From Acanthococcus lagerstroemiae (Eukaryota > Arthropoda > Insecta > Hemiptera > Eriococcidae), in assembly GCA_031841125.1 (NCBI GenBank), contig CM063108.1, forward strand, positions 72,946,344-73,010,343: a stretch of DNA of 64,000 nt, in the 5' to 3' direction. The notes below the pieces were generated by a model. The model saw nothing but the letters and a program-made list of their open reading frames with translations, did no database searches and was not told the origin of the DNA. Positions 36,074-47,669 of this stretch are shown here, in pieces. A program made the translations under genes and the position numbers. Position 1 is the first letter of the stretch, and each line of letters begins with the position of its first letter.

Positions 36074-37270
36074 GTCACGAAACTTCTGCCCTTCTCGAGG
36101 GTAACATTTTGATTCTGAGTGACAATCGAAGTCGAACTCAAAATCTAACTGATTGTTCAAAATTAGCGACCCAAAACATCTTATTTTAGTACCTCTATCA
36201 ATTTTTCCAATTAATCAATTTAGTCCCTTTCTTTTTTATTCCTTTCTAATTTCTTTCCTCACTTTTTACTTTATTTTACCAAACTTCTCCTTCCTTGTCA
36301 AGTACTTGGAGCCAATGACTCTCTGGGCTCACACGTATACGTAGCGCTAAACCGAAAAATCTATTATTTTTCGTGAAACAAATAATATTACTGACTACAC
36401 TTACACACACAGAAATGCAATTGTTCAACGACAAAATGAATGCTGTTCGAAGTTTCGAAAGTCAATTATCAAATACTGGGGTTGAAGTATTCACCACGAA
36501 ATCGAGTTCTCATATACCATGGCTGGCACTTTTTCATTTTCCAATTAGGTGCAAATTCAAGACTACTGACAGAGGTAATTTCCAGGAAAGGGGTAAAATT
36601 TTTGTCTCAGCACGTAAATAAAATTACAACATCTCCCCTCCCCATTTTGTAATTTAAATGGTCGAGTGCTGTCTTTGTTTTTCGTCATGTAAATTTAAAG
36701 TGACCACTAGTCATTTTCTCAATGTTAAGTCATTTTTGGCCATTCTTGTTAATTTGTTTAGAAATATGGTCATTAGGTCATTTTTTAAATTTTCTTCCCC
36801 CAAAACATCAAAAACTAATATTGTGGCTAAACTTTCAAACTGTCAACTGGATATTCAAGTCCCGTCTACATTAGTCACTCTAAGTGTACATCCGCGTTAA
36901 TGGTATCAGATACTTTGTTTTCTTCAGAAGGTGTTAGAATTACTCCTGATATCCAGCTCCTGTCGTAGTGATGCTACAACCACAGCTGAAATCCCGTGGG
37001 TGCTGAAATTAAAGTAGTTGCAAGTAATTCAGTTCACTATCCTGTAACGATATAACTTCTATCTATTCAATGCCATGTTTTCCGAAACCCAAGATATAGA
37101 AACAGTGATAGCTGTAATAAAACAAAAGCTCGATACCTAATAACAGAAGCTTGTGATCCATAGTTTTAAAGGCGTTTAATTGAGGATGTTATTTCAAGAT
37201 AGTAATGCCTATTATTCTCTTCTGCATGGTGAAACTTCTAATGTCGCTAATAAGAAAGAGTTAAAATTTT
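36074..37270. other. Unassigned AT-rich DNA
   Basis: The words GTCATTTT and GGTCATT recur at 36700-36790, possibly subterminal repeats of an old MITE. No coding call. Confidence 0.35.
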
Positions 37271-37279
37271 GAATTAGAT

Positions 37280-37760
37280 TTTTGTCTAAAAGTAAGAACA
37301 AAATGATGGTTGCTCATTTAAAAACCATTTTCCCGAGCTCTGCAGATGAAGCTAGAGTCATTTTTCAATCCATTTGGTCGACTATAGACAAGGCTCAATG
37401 GCCGGTGAAAATTTTGCTTATGTTGGGCTGAGATGGTCCCAATGTTAACAAATCGGTGTTCAGTTTATTCAATGAGAAAGCGAAAGTTGTACGTTCTATA
37501 AGTTTATTGAACGTAAGGACTTGCAACATACACAAAGTTCACAATATGCCTTTTCAAAAAGTCGTAATGAAATTTACCATGAAACTGCAGAATTTGATAT
37601 AGCATTTGCTTTGTTTTATTCATAAATGCCCTAACCGAGAAGCAGATTTCTGCATCATTCGAGAAAATTAAAATTTCCACCTGTAAAAATACCAAAACAC
37701 ATTTCAGTTCCTTAGTTGATTTTGAGAAACTCAGTAAAAACAATAAGTGAGGGGAGTCCT
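37280..37760 (+). mobile_element. hAT-like transposase core relic
   Basis: Frames read WPVKILLMLG, a stop, then DGPNVNKSVFSLFNEKA (about 37432-37480), followed by SLLNVRTCNIHKVHNM and QKVVMKF (about 37502-37575), and later CPNREADFC. The pairing of an SxDGPNVN segment with TCNIHKVHNAFQK recalls an uncharacterised hAT-like transposase family common in invertebrate genomes. In that family the first D and the CxxH pair belong to the RNase H-like core. Stops and frameshifts occur throughout. Neither the zinc finger end nor the hATC end is evident. Family assignment is from memory of these motifs. Confidence 0.5.
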
Positions 37761-40687
37761 GCAAAAGTGGAGAATATTTTTGGTCTTCCTAGCAAAGGAG
37801 AAGTCGAAACTATTAAATATCAGACTGCACAGACTCATTCATTATTCCTTATTAAAGGAAACTCACAAAGCTGAATTGGAATTCTTATTTGCAGTTTCCC
37901 AGTTATTCCCCAATATGACTGAATGTTTCCATTTTTTCAATGAAATATGTATCTATATTTTGCATTTAGAAATAATGCATTCACTACATGTAACACTTTT
38001 CTTGTTTTCTTAATCGGGTTATGAAAATATCTGACATTTCTTTTCTGAAGATTTGACAAATCCAAATTGGAACTCTTACCGGTTCAAGAAGTAGTTGTAC
38101 CAAAAAAAAAGTGAGATTTGAACTTTTTACTATTAATGAAAGAGAGAAGTTGGATTTTTGTTGTGTTGTCAAAAGTGTTAGTTTGGGGATTGAAAAGCAT
38201 ATCCTAATCCATGTATTATTTTTCAAATTTATGCATAGTTTTTATTTTATTTTATTTATTTATTTATTTCGAATATTTGAATTTTGAGTTGAGCGTGTTT
38301 CATGGAAAAGAACAATAACTAGAATTTTGTTCCCGCAGTGTACGCAGTCCCACAAAAATCGATCCCCACGAGGCTAAAACTTGAAATTTTGGTCATTTTT
38401 AGATCACTTTTTCTGAATTCTGTCGCTTATTCAATTTCTTTGAGGTAAAGTTTGAGTGGCCACAGTGTTCAAAGAAAAAAGTAATTGATTGCACTTGATT
38501 GGAAATTCAACTAAGTGCAAGGGCACGATAGCTACTGGGGATTCACCGGCCATGTCTCATACGGGTCCACTTGAGCGAGATATCAACGAGCTAGCACAAG
38601 CAATACCGTAAGCTGTTAACCAATTTTGGATCTCATCATTATGACTACATCTTTGGCAACTCCAACAGTTATTGAAAACTAACCGAAGGATAAGCCTTTG
38701 TGAACGATGTCTGCCGATTCGAGAAAAACGAATGAACTTACCCTAATAACCGAAACTGAACGCAACGTCAGCAGTGTTCATTAAAATATTTCCGTAGCGC
38801 GACCAACTTACAACCTTCGGAAAATGAACTTTGAGGGGTAGGGAACTTGACCCTTGGCACGTTTTTCGTAATTTTTAATCGAGTTCACTTTCACGAGATG
38901 CGACGTGTAGGTGGGCAAGAAAACACGAACAGGGTTACAAAAAACAGTCGCGAAAATTCCGTGCCTTTGTCACGGTCCTCTTATGTTTTCCGTCTCGCAC
39001 CATTCGCTCGTAATTCAGCGTTTACAAAATTCTGTTCCCTCGAGCACCCTCCACCAAATTGCACTTTTAACTAATGGAGAAAAAAGAGACACTACCACGT
39101 CGAGCGGAAGGTACCTGCGTTCACTCTTTCTTCTAATCTTGAGGATTTCTACGATGATGTGACTGAATACGATTCGCGCAGCACATTCTCGTTTTCGGTT
39201 GTAATTCGCTCGTTAATTCTTCGGTGCGATGTGCCTATCCATCTTACGGTTGCTCGCTTATCTTTATGTACAATGTGGATTTTAAAAATCTCCAGTTAGG
39301 CCGGAGATATAGTTCGACAGTGCTCCTCTGAACTCAATTCGAAAACGAGTCTTCGAGCATCCGCAGTTGGTATCGAGATTCATTTACTCTCTGTTAAAAA
39401 AAAAAAAAAAAAAAAAAAAAATTAAAATCTCGATCCGCCGTCATTTCTTAAATTCGCTCATCAATCTGCCAGCACGTCATCGCAATATCTGAAATGGTTC
39501 TTCCTTCGTTTTACGGCCCTCTTTCGAGTTATTAATCTTCAAAAACATATTTCCGATCGCACTTCTCCTCTCCTGTTCCGGCGAAATTTCATCCGAAGCG
39601 AAAAATATTTTCGGCTGCTGTACTCGTACATAAGCATGATGCGTTGAAGTATGAGGAACGGGGATGAAGGCGAGGAATAGTGTACGAGTATTTGCCCCAA
39701 ACCGACCCACACGATACCAGGCCGATTCAATATTTTTCCCCGCGAAAATACGAACGGTCGGCAAATCGAATTTATACAGCGAAAAGAACGTCAGACGGTT
39801 GACGAATGTAATTTTCCAACTTTTAACGCGGCCTCTGGAAATCTAATTTCCCGAGATGGGAAAAGGGGAGCAGTACGTCGTCATTTTAACGTAGGCTTTT
39901 GCCGCAGAACCTCGCAGTGTTGTTTGTTAGCTGTTTTGTTGGAACGTTTTATTCGAGTCGGGAAAATTCAATTAAATACGAAAAGAAGTAAGCCGTAACC
40001 GGTTGCGATTCGTCCAACCCGCCGCACAAACTGAAGGCACAAAATCGAAAGCGCTGCCAGCACAGCCAACTTGGTCCAAATGAACGAGCAAAAACCTCGC
40101 CTCTGTGCTCTGTTCTTCCGTTCACAAACTTAAATTTTGATTTACAAGCACTTCTAAATTGTCCTCTTTCGCTGGCTTTTTATCCGCCAATTTGACTTTC
40201 TTCGCCACTCCACTTCTTTTCATTCGTTTTTCTGTTTTCACTTCGGCTGCGAGAGCAAAACAAAGCAGGTCAGATTTTCAGTTTGCAACCCTACTTACTG
40301 TTTTTTGAACACTTCAATAACTTTTTTCTTTAATTTCAACGGGTGAAGGGGTAGACGAGAAGAATTTTTAGAAAGGCGAAAAGCTCTAGCTCAATCGTAT
40401 CCTTCTTTATTGCCTCGTGGTTCGTGATTAAAAGAAGTTGCTATCAGTAAATTCCACTTCATTTATCTGTTTATTTATTTTTGTGTATGATGAGAGATTT
40501 GAAAAAAGAATATCTACAGTCTAAATGAAAATAAATCATCCCATAGTAAAAATGCACCGCAGAGGACTAGGAAACGTCCTATTAATAAACGAAGTCACCC
40601 TCACAGACAGGTTTCCATTGTTAAGAAAAATAATTTGTTCCTCTTTTCGGCGGGAGATACGAAATTAAGAAACAAAATACACTGCAC
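37761..40687. other. Unassigned DNA, CpG-retaining in its right half
   Basis: The left part is AT-rich with a TTTA simple repeat at 38240-38275. The interval 38700-40130 retains more CpG and unique-looking sequence, and an A-run lies at 39396-39421. Several short frames (for example 38911-39162, 39477-39764) are not recognisable. Confidence 0.35.
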
Positions 40688-40701
40688 ATCGTAGTCAGTC
40701 C

Positions 40702-40968
40702 CAGACTCCCCGGCCGGGTTCATCCCGCCACCACCTTCTTGCGTCATCACACGAACCAAGATGAGGAGGTGAGGGGTGAGGGGGCCACCCGAATTCCAGT
40801 GCCCCATAGTGGCCCTTACAAGACAGCGCGAATCCGAAGCAAGGAGAGACAAAATGGGCCCGGGACAGCCTCAAGACGTCTTTCAAAGGGTAATTTCCAG
40901 GGCCAGGGGTGCGGTGTCTAGGGAGCCACTTAAGCACGCGTAGATCATCATACGCTCCATTAAGTGAG
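40702..40968 (+). mobile_element. R1-like LINE 3' tail with perfect target duplication
   Basis: Contains CACCACCTTCTTGCGTCATC, GAGGTGAGGGGTGAG and CAGGGCCAGGGGTGCGG, and ends ATCATACGCTCCATTAAGTG, in the same order as the tails at 35745-36051 and 61230-61550. Identical 14-bp flanks, ATCGTAGTCAGTCC, lie at 40688-40701 and 40969-40982, proving a target-primed insertion of only the last 267 bases. Confidence 0.88.
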
Positions 40969-40982
40969 ATCGTAGTCAGTCC

Positions 40983-42190
40983 ATATCAAATGGCCCAAAT
41001 TTTGGCCCCTAGTTCATCAAGTTTTTCTCAGATTTTCTTAGTTGGTACAAACAATTTGAGGAAAAATTAGGAGATTCAACCACGGAAATTGGGAGAAAGG
41101 AATTATTTTATAGAAGCCGAATAGCCTTTCACAAAACTGATGATCAGTTGAATAGATAGAGCAATCACGAAAAATGAAGAGTTAAGACTGCTTCAAGTCC
41201 TGGTATTTCTCGTGTTTATGTACACGATATCAGGACTAGGACCATTAAAATGAAAGGCTGGGAGAATTGTCATGTTTGAAATGTTGGAGAAACAGACGAA
41301 TGCTCCGCATAGCATAGCCCGAAAGAAAGAACCAGCATCTCAATTATCAACGAAGCTGACTTGAAAGATCACCAAAGAGATGCATCGATAAGGTCAAAAA
41401 GATACTAACTGAAAGTACCCTGGTTGCTTGCTAAAACTTTTACATTTTCAAGGTTTGAAGTCGCATAGTCTTCGGAACCGAAGAAAATATACACGGATAC
41501 ACCGATTACTTTTATTTTTAATGGCCAGGTATTTCTGTATCGCCATTTCATTTTATCTTATCGATAACTGAACTTTCACAATGTAGGAAAAAGCTACAAG
41601 CCCATTCTAAAAAGCTTGAAAATATTAAACAAAATGGTTCGATCTCGTTGCTCGTTGCTCACGTGAGAAACTGTGGAAGTTCCTGAAAGACGTTGCTTTT
41701 GTTTTCTTTTCAAAGTAATTTTTCAAAAGTACATAATTTTTACAACTTGAACATTACGGTGGGAATTATGTTGTAGACGTTTTGTGATCTGCGCTTTCAC
41801 CCAGGCCATTACGGTAGTTAATCATAGCATTAAAAAGGTTTACACTCGATAGAATTATATTGACTCGTACCTCGAAGAAATCACGATTGAGCTTTTTTGG
41901 TCTAAATGAGCTCTTAAAATTAACTTTCATCAATTTTGATAAAAGTTACAAAAATAATTATTATAAACTGCCAGTACAGCGCGTACTTACGTGAAATTTT
42001 ACCCTGCTACATTTATCGGTGTTACTACAGCAGCACTGATCAAAATGGTAAAAAAGTTATTTTATAAACTAAGAAAAATATGGCAGGACTTTAGTGTATC
42101 TTCTTTGATTAGCATAGACAACCGTAATTTATACAGCATCGAATGCAATAAAGGATGTAGATTCCATATTACCTATATTCGGAACTGATA
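40983..42190. other. Unassigned DNA
   Basis: No reliable coding region. A faint LINE-like phrase near 41280-41330 was not accepted. Confidence 0.35.
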
Positions 42191-42195
42191 CCAAG

Positions 42196-42332
42196 TCCTG
42201 GAGACCTATTATGAAACTCTTATCACGATACCACAAGTCGTTACAGTGGTAATTTGTACAGTAAACCGTAACAAGTTACCACTGTAACGATTTGTGGTAT
42301 CGTGATAAAAGTTTCATAATACGTCTCCAGAA
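42196..42332. repeat. Near-perfect 57-bp hairpin
   Basis: The arm 42196-42252 is repeated inverted at 42276-42332 with 53 of 57 positions identical, around a loop of only 23 bases. One difference would be a G-U pair in RNA. The length (137 nt) and short loop resemble a long microRNA precursor or hairpin-siRNA source; a MITE with very long TIRs is the alternative. No target duplication was found. Confidence 0.85.
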
Positions 42333-42339
42333 GACGTTG

Positions 42340-44660
42340 TGATTTCTGGAAAACGATAATTTAAACACGGGAAAATGTTTCTTTCATGTTGTGAACATTT
42401 GAGAATTAGATGGCTCCTCTTGATCAATGGAGACCACTTTTCAATTTTTAAATTAATCTAATTAGTACTAACAGCAGTGAAGATAGAAAGTTGACAAGGT
42501 GCGTAACTTCCTGAAAACGAACACCCTCAGAAATCCTAAAAGATACGGGAAATCAATTAATTTTTTCTTTTTGGGCGAGGCATAAGAGTATTAAAAAAGG
42601 TTCATTAATGAGAATAGACACGCTCTCAATGATAACGTATTCCATTGTTTAGCAGTGAAATCTTCCAACAGTGGACATCGACACTTCTAGCAACGAACGA
42701 AAAAGTACCAGTCATAGAAAGATGTCCCCTTGTAGAGAAGAAATACAGCGATGAATTTGTTCTATAAATTTTCGTCATTTTTCCAATGAAGTCAGAATTA
42801 AAATTCACGTTCATGTATGGTAAGTTTTCCATAAGGGTCAAATTTTGCAGATTATCCCTCACGCTCCCTACATTATACAACGGCTCCGACTGATTTTCAC
42901 TTACTCTTACCTAGTATGAGCCGCGTAAATTCACACGCCCCATTTTTAGCATCTCAGACAAAAAGTACAGTACAAACTTCAGTTTGCATGTGCAAACGCG
43001 TACCTACAGAGGGAGTCTTCCCACCGGAACTTTTCATCTTACACTAGGTTTTCTTGCCTACAATCAGACACTGCATTAAATATTTCAGCCCCCCCCCCCC
43101 CAAAAAAAAAAAAAAAATTTCTGTCTGTGCGAGCGTGCTTTGCCTATATCCAGGGTGCCTTAATATATGAGCTTCCTACCTTCAACCGAGTACGTAGGCA
43201 ACTCATCTGACCACGTGTAGATTTATTTGCCTGATCTTACTTCTGAAAGAACACCGATACGGACATACAAAGATATTCTGTGCAGCATTAATGGAAATTT
43301 TTTTCTCAGCAATAGCATTGTAACCGATAGGCTTGTGGAACTTTTCGGTAATCATATGAGACAGTCACCGCAACTAATGAGAAAAATTAACAATCGAATT
43401 AATGGGGGTTCACAAAATTAATTTTGATTAAAACTACATGGAAAAATTTCCATAAGTTTTTAAACTTTCCATAAAAATTGTGAACAATTCCCTCTTTCGA
43501 ACACTTCAAAAATACTTCTTGGTTTCACTCTTCCATCTATTTAATATATGTTATGTTCTACATCAAAAATTATGATTTTCTAAACTCTTATTGTTTCTAA
43601 TATTAAGTTTGCAGAAAATACCAGGCCTGCGGAGCTAGGGTTTGTGATTATAGGGCATTGACAATTTCGATTACCATCACAACAATTTTCTTACTAAGAA
43701 TAGTAAAGAAATTGCGATGTAAAATAAGACGTTCAATATTTCATTTAGCAGAATTTTCCAAGCGTAAATTTCAATTATATCTATCAAACTTTGCAAACTC
43801 GAACATTAAAATAAATAGAAGCGAGGCCAAGGAGTATTTTTGAAGAGTATGAAAAAGGGAATCTTTTACTGCGAAAAAAATCGCTGGGTACAGAGGATAA
43901 TTTTGGATGAAAAATTAAAAAATACGAAAATTTTTGTACATGGTTTTCTTACAAAAAGCAATTTTGTGAACGCCCTATTTATCCGATTGTAACATATATT
44001 TTTGGAAGTTGCCACAACTATCATCTGTTATTACAAGTTCCACCAGTCTATCAGCAATACTGAGGGGGAAGATTCCAATAATATGTATCAGAATTCCTAT
44101 ATTCATTAGCATACATTCTACTGTGAAATTCATGATTTCAAATTTCAAAATTCAGGATTCAGTGCAATAACCCCCTTAAATTACGCGTCTATCCAAAGCT
44201 TGTTGAAGCATTTTATTATGATTTTCATCATTCTACGTTTCTGTAATAGGAAAATGAAGATCAATCACGCAGAAATACGTATGTAAAACACATTCAAAAC
44301 TGCAATCTACTTGAGTTATGGGAAAATTTTAATATTTTGCATTGAAATTTCTCACACGTCTTTTTAAGCCAAAATGCAAGTTTTTAACCAGATTTAAATT
44401 TGTCATTCTCTTTCTTATTCCATTTTACCCTAATGCAAATAATATCCAAACAGCATTACTACAAATCATTTTTCTTTTTGAAAGTTTTCGTTAAATGATC
44501 AAAACATAATACGGTAATTTATATTACTATTTTTGTTCATTCAATCATTATCATTTTTATATATCCGATATGTTTACTCTTCAGCCATTAAGATGAAATG
44601 AATAAGTCATCAGATTTCTTTTCATTACCTGCTTGTGGAATTACTCGTCCAAACAAATAA
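42340..44660. other. Unassigned AT-rich DNA
   Basis: C-run then A-run near 43090-43115. Open frames 42626-42880 (-), 43227-43421 and 43658-43843 (+) resemble nothing known. Confidence 0.4.
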
Positions 44661-44668
44661 AATAATGT

Positions 44669-45283
44669 CGTTGCCCGGGAAGAACAGTGACACAATTGCA
44701 AAAACCTAGTTTTGAGGAAACACGAAAAACCCGAAACAGAAAGTTTAATAAAGTACTGTTTGAATAAGAACTACCCTGCAGACCTGAAACATGCGCCAAT
44801 CTGTGTGTTAGTACTGTGTGTGAATATATACACCTGATTTAAAAAAAGCCTAGGCATGCAGTTGATTTCACCCTTATAACAACTCCCCTCTTACAGTTAC
44901 GTCATTGTTCACATAGAAAAAAAGAAGAGAAATAGATAGTTAGATCATTGTTGACAAAATAAGAATATAGAAATTGACACTATTCTGCTTTTATTATGAA
45001 CAGAAAATAAGAATCTCACGATGACTGTACTTGTAAAATAATAATGCGAAATTGATTTATAAGCAAGAAACTTTCGAACTTTCAAGATAATAATGATACA
45101 ACGTACACTTGTACCAATGTTCTACAAAATGTTGTAGTTGTGTCCTTGTTTCTCTTCATGAAATGGTGCCTCTTGCCTGAGAGGAACCACCGTCACAACT
45201 TCCCCCTTACACTACTACGCATTGCTTCAATTAACCGCAAATTTACAAATTTGCAGTTGTGTCGCTGTTCTTCCCGGACAACG
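44669..45283. mobile_element. 615-bp TIR element of unknown family
   Basis: The first 34 bases (CGTTGCCCGGGAAGAACAG...) and the inverted last 34 bases (CGTTGTCCGGGAAGAACAG...) are identical at 31 positions. The flanks share ATGT on both sides, a possible 4-bp target duplication. Inside are two direct copies of about 30 bases (ACAACTCCCCTCTTACA near 44879, ACAACTTCCCCCTTACA near 45195). It has no coding capacity, so it is a non-autonomous DNA transposon. Confidence 0.8.
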
Positions 45284-45289
45284 ATGTGA

Positions 45290-47212
45290 CAATAGGGATA
45301 AAGTATAACGAGAGCACAAGAGGGATTATTTGGAAAACTGTCGAGAGTGGTTTCCTAACTAACGTTATGTAATAAGCAAATTAGAGTAATTAGAAGAGCT
45401 CATGTGAATCCAACTACTTCGTGCAAGAATAGCAATATATTTTTTCTTCTTTTTGCATCTATAGCTGTACCCCCATATTTGAAATTGAGGCCAATGCAAT
45501 ATGCAATAGGGGGGGGGGGTTAGTATTTTAGGTATAGCGAGTTCCAAATGATAAGCAGATATCCCTACTATCCCAATTCATTATTCACTTTTTTTTTCTT
45601 TTGTAGACAGCAATTTTTGCTTTTCCGGTGTCCTACAGTCACAACACCAATAACAGACACTCCTGTGAAATTTATTAACACCAGATGCAGGCATGACAGA
45701 ATTGGGGGGACAAAATGACGGGTGCCACTTTCCAGAACGACTCTGCGTACAATTCGACAACGCAATAAATCTTGAAATCTTTTATCTTTGCTCGTGGATT
45801 TCGTAATTGAGTTCACTATTCGGCAAAAAAGAATTTTCAGTAAGAAACATGTAGAAAGTGATGACTTTCGATGAAAATTCCGCCACGCGTGCGAAGAGAT
45901 CATTATTTTTGAAACTGATACCATCATTTGTGCGCATGAATTATTGTCAAACTCGAATATGATTTTCAAAATTTCCCCCGGATTTCATTTCTTCTGGTGT
46001 AACAGCCAATATGAACAACGAAAATAGACAAACACAATACGATAAATATCATACGACAACAGCTACAGAACCTCTCGTACCTTTTTCAGCATTTTCGAGT
46101 CGGCCTTATATTTTTTAACTTTAATACAGCTAGGTAGATAGCTATTCACGTGACGCATCCGTTTAAAGTTGAAGTTCGTCTTCAGTGCGGCATTGCAAAC
46201 ACTTCGCGAAAGAATATTTTCATTTGACAACTTTATTCGATATCAAACTTGTAAAATACATATTCGTGAGATACGGAAAAAAAACAACAAAAAACGAAGG
46301 CAGTCGAAGAAAAGCCAATAAAGGTCAGATTAACCTTCGTCGATACATCATTTGAGTCTTTTTACTTTTTTTTGTTACACGTATTTGTTCAATAAAAAAT
46401 GCATTCATCGCTCTGCACTTCGAATGCCTTCGATCAACGTGGCTTTAATTCAAGGTCTTGGTAAGCAGTTAATAAAGGAATATTTCGATGCTTTTAATGC
46501 CTCACGAAAGAATTTTTTGTAATCGTTTGGAGATGAAGGGAAAAATTTTAAATGTATTACACGCGTGTAACAATTTGCAACCTTTCGGCGATTTCAATCA
46601 CAGGAGCCCCCCACCCTTTTTTTGAAAAATTCAGGGGCCATAAACTTAGGTGTTTTGTTTGAGTGTTTCGACACAAGAAACTGCTGGTTTCAATGTTTGC
46701 GTACAAATCTAGGAATGCTCACTTTTTGATAAGCCCATTACTGACGAGGTCAACTTTTCCAACCGGGGATGAGTTGACCGGGAAAACTTCATTCAACTAT
46801 TTACGGTTATATGTGAAAGATACAACTGTTGCACAAAAACAGCGCGCGCTATCAACATTAACACCGAAAACATGTCATTTCTGGACACGCGCGAAATCAG
46901 ATTCTTTACATCCTATGCAATATTATCAATGGACAAAAAAAAAAAAAAAAAAAAAAAATACATACCTAGCGTATTTACTTTCCCATACTTCCCACCATGA
47001 CCCGCAATAATGTACCTCACGACAGAGCCAGTATGGAGCCCGATTACGAAGAAAAAATTTTCTGTACTCAAAATTCCCCCCCCCCTTTTTTTTCATTCGA
47101 TAGTACTTTTGCACAACTATCGATATCAAAAACCCAACTAGACAACTGAACTCGCTATTTTGGAGGATGTGATCCGTCGAATATTAAATCAGTTACTCCC
47201 GATAATGGTGTG
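45290..47212. other. Unassigned DNA
   Basis: A G-run near 45510, an A-run at 46935-46958 and a C-run near 47080. The open frame 46663-47010 runs into the A-run and is not recognisable; the 133-residue frame 45568-45969 (-) has no motif. Confidence 0.35.
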
Positions 47213-47214
47213 GT

Positions 47215-47312
47215 GGGACATATGGCGATGCACGCATGCCAAAGTGGCCCCTATGACACCGCACCCCCGGCTACGGGAACTACCCTTTCGAGTATCGCGT
47301 CAGTGACCGGAG
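47215..47312 (-). mobile_element. R1-like LINE 3' tail, inverted fragment
   Basis: The reverse complement contains GACGCGATACTCGAAAGGG, GGGGGTGCGGTGTCATAGGG and TTTGGCATGCGTGCATCG, the last 100 bases of the R1-like tail. It faces the next copy head to head. Confidence 0.75.
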
Positions 47313-47477
47313 TACATCTACATATATAATCCAGCATCAAATCTCAAACCAGTAACGTAGCCGGGGAGGTCGAGGAGGTCTAGACCGTTCTTTGCGATTT
47401 CGTCAAATAATGTTTTTCTAATTTTAGCACCCTCACTAGCAACCCCGTTCCCTTTGATCAAAACCAGACCCCTCGCT

Positions 47478-47662
47478 CGAATTCAGTAGAGTGTCCTACG
47501 GTAGCCCTGGCAGGACCGAGCGAATCTGAAGCGGAGAGGCGAAATAGAGGCTCGGGCCAGCTTCAGTGCGTCCCTCTGGTTAATGAGTGGTTTCCGGGGC
47601 CACGGGTGAGGGGTCTGAGGGGTCACTTTGGCGTACGTGCATTGCCATATGCTCCACCAAGC
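47478..47662 (+). mobile_element. R1-like LINE 3' tail, direct fragment
   Basis: Carries GTAGCCCTGGCAGGACCGAG, CGAATCTGAAGCGGAGAGGC and TTTGGCGTACGTGCATTGCC in tail order. Its last ~90 bases form an inverted pair with 47215-47312. A CAGTAACGTAGCCGGGG at 47345 looks like a MITE left end lying between the two. Confidence 0.75.
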
Positions 47663-47669
47663 GAGACAC

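Noticed and set aside
35788..36189. A 133-residue gene
   Set aside because: Lies across an R1-like tail and its right-hand target duplication; the open frame is a by-product of high G+C.
41270..41410. A LINE C-terminal fragment (RRMLRIA-like phrase)
   Set aside because: One short phrase, no supporting neighbouring motif, and stops in all frames.
47345..47480. A complete MITE between the inverted R1 tails
   Set aside because: A good left end (CAGTAACGTAGCC) but no matching right end or duplication.
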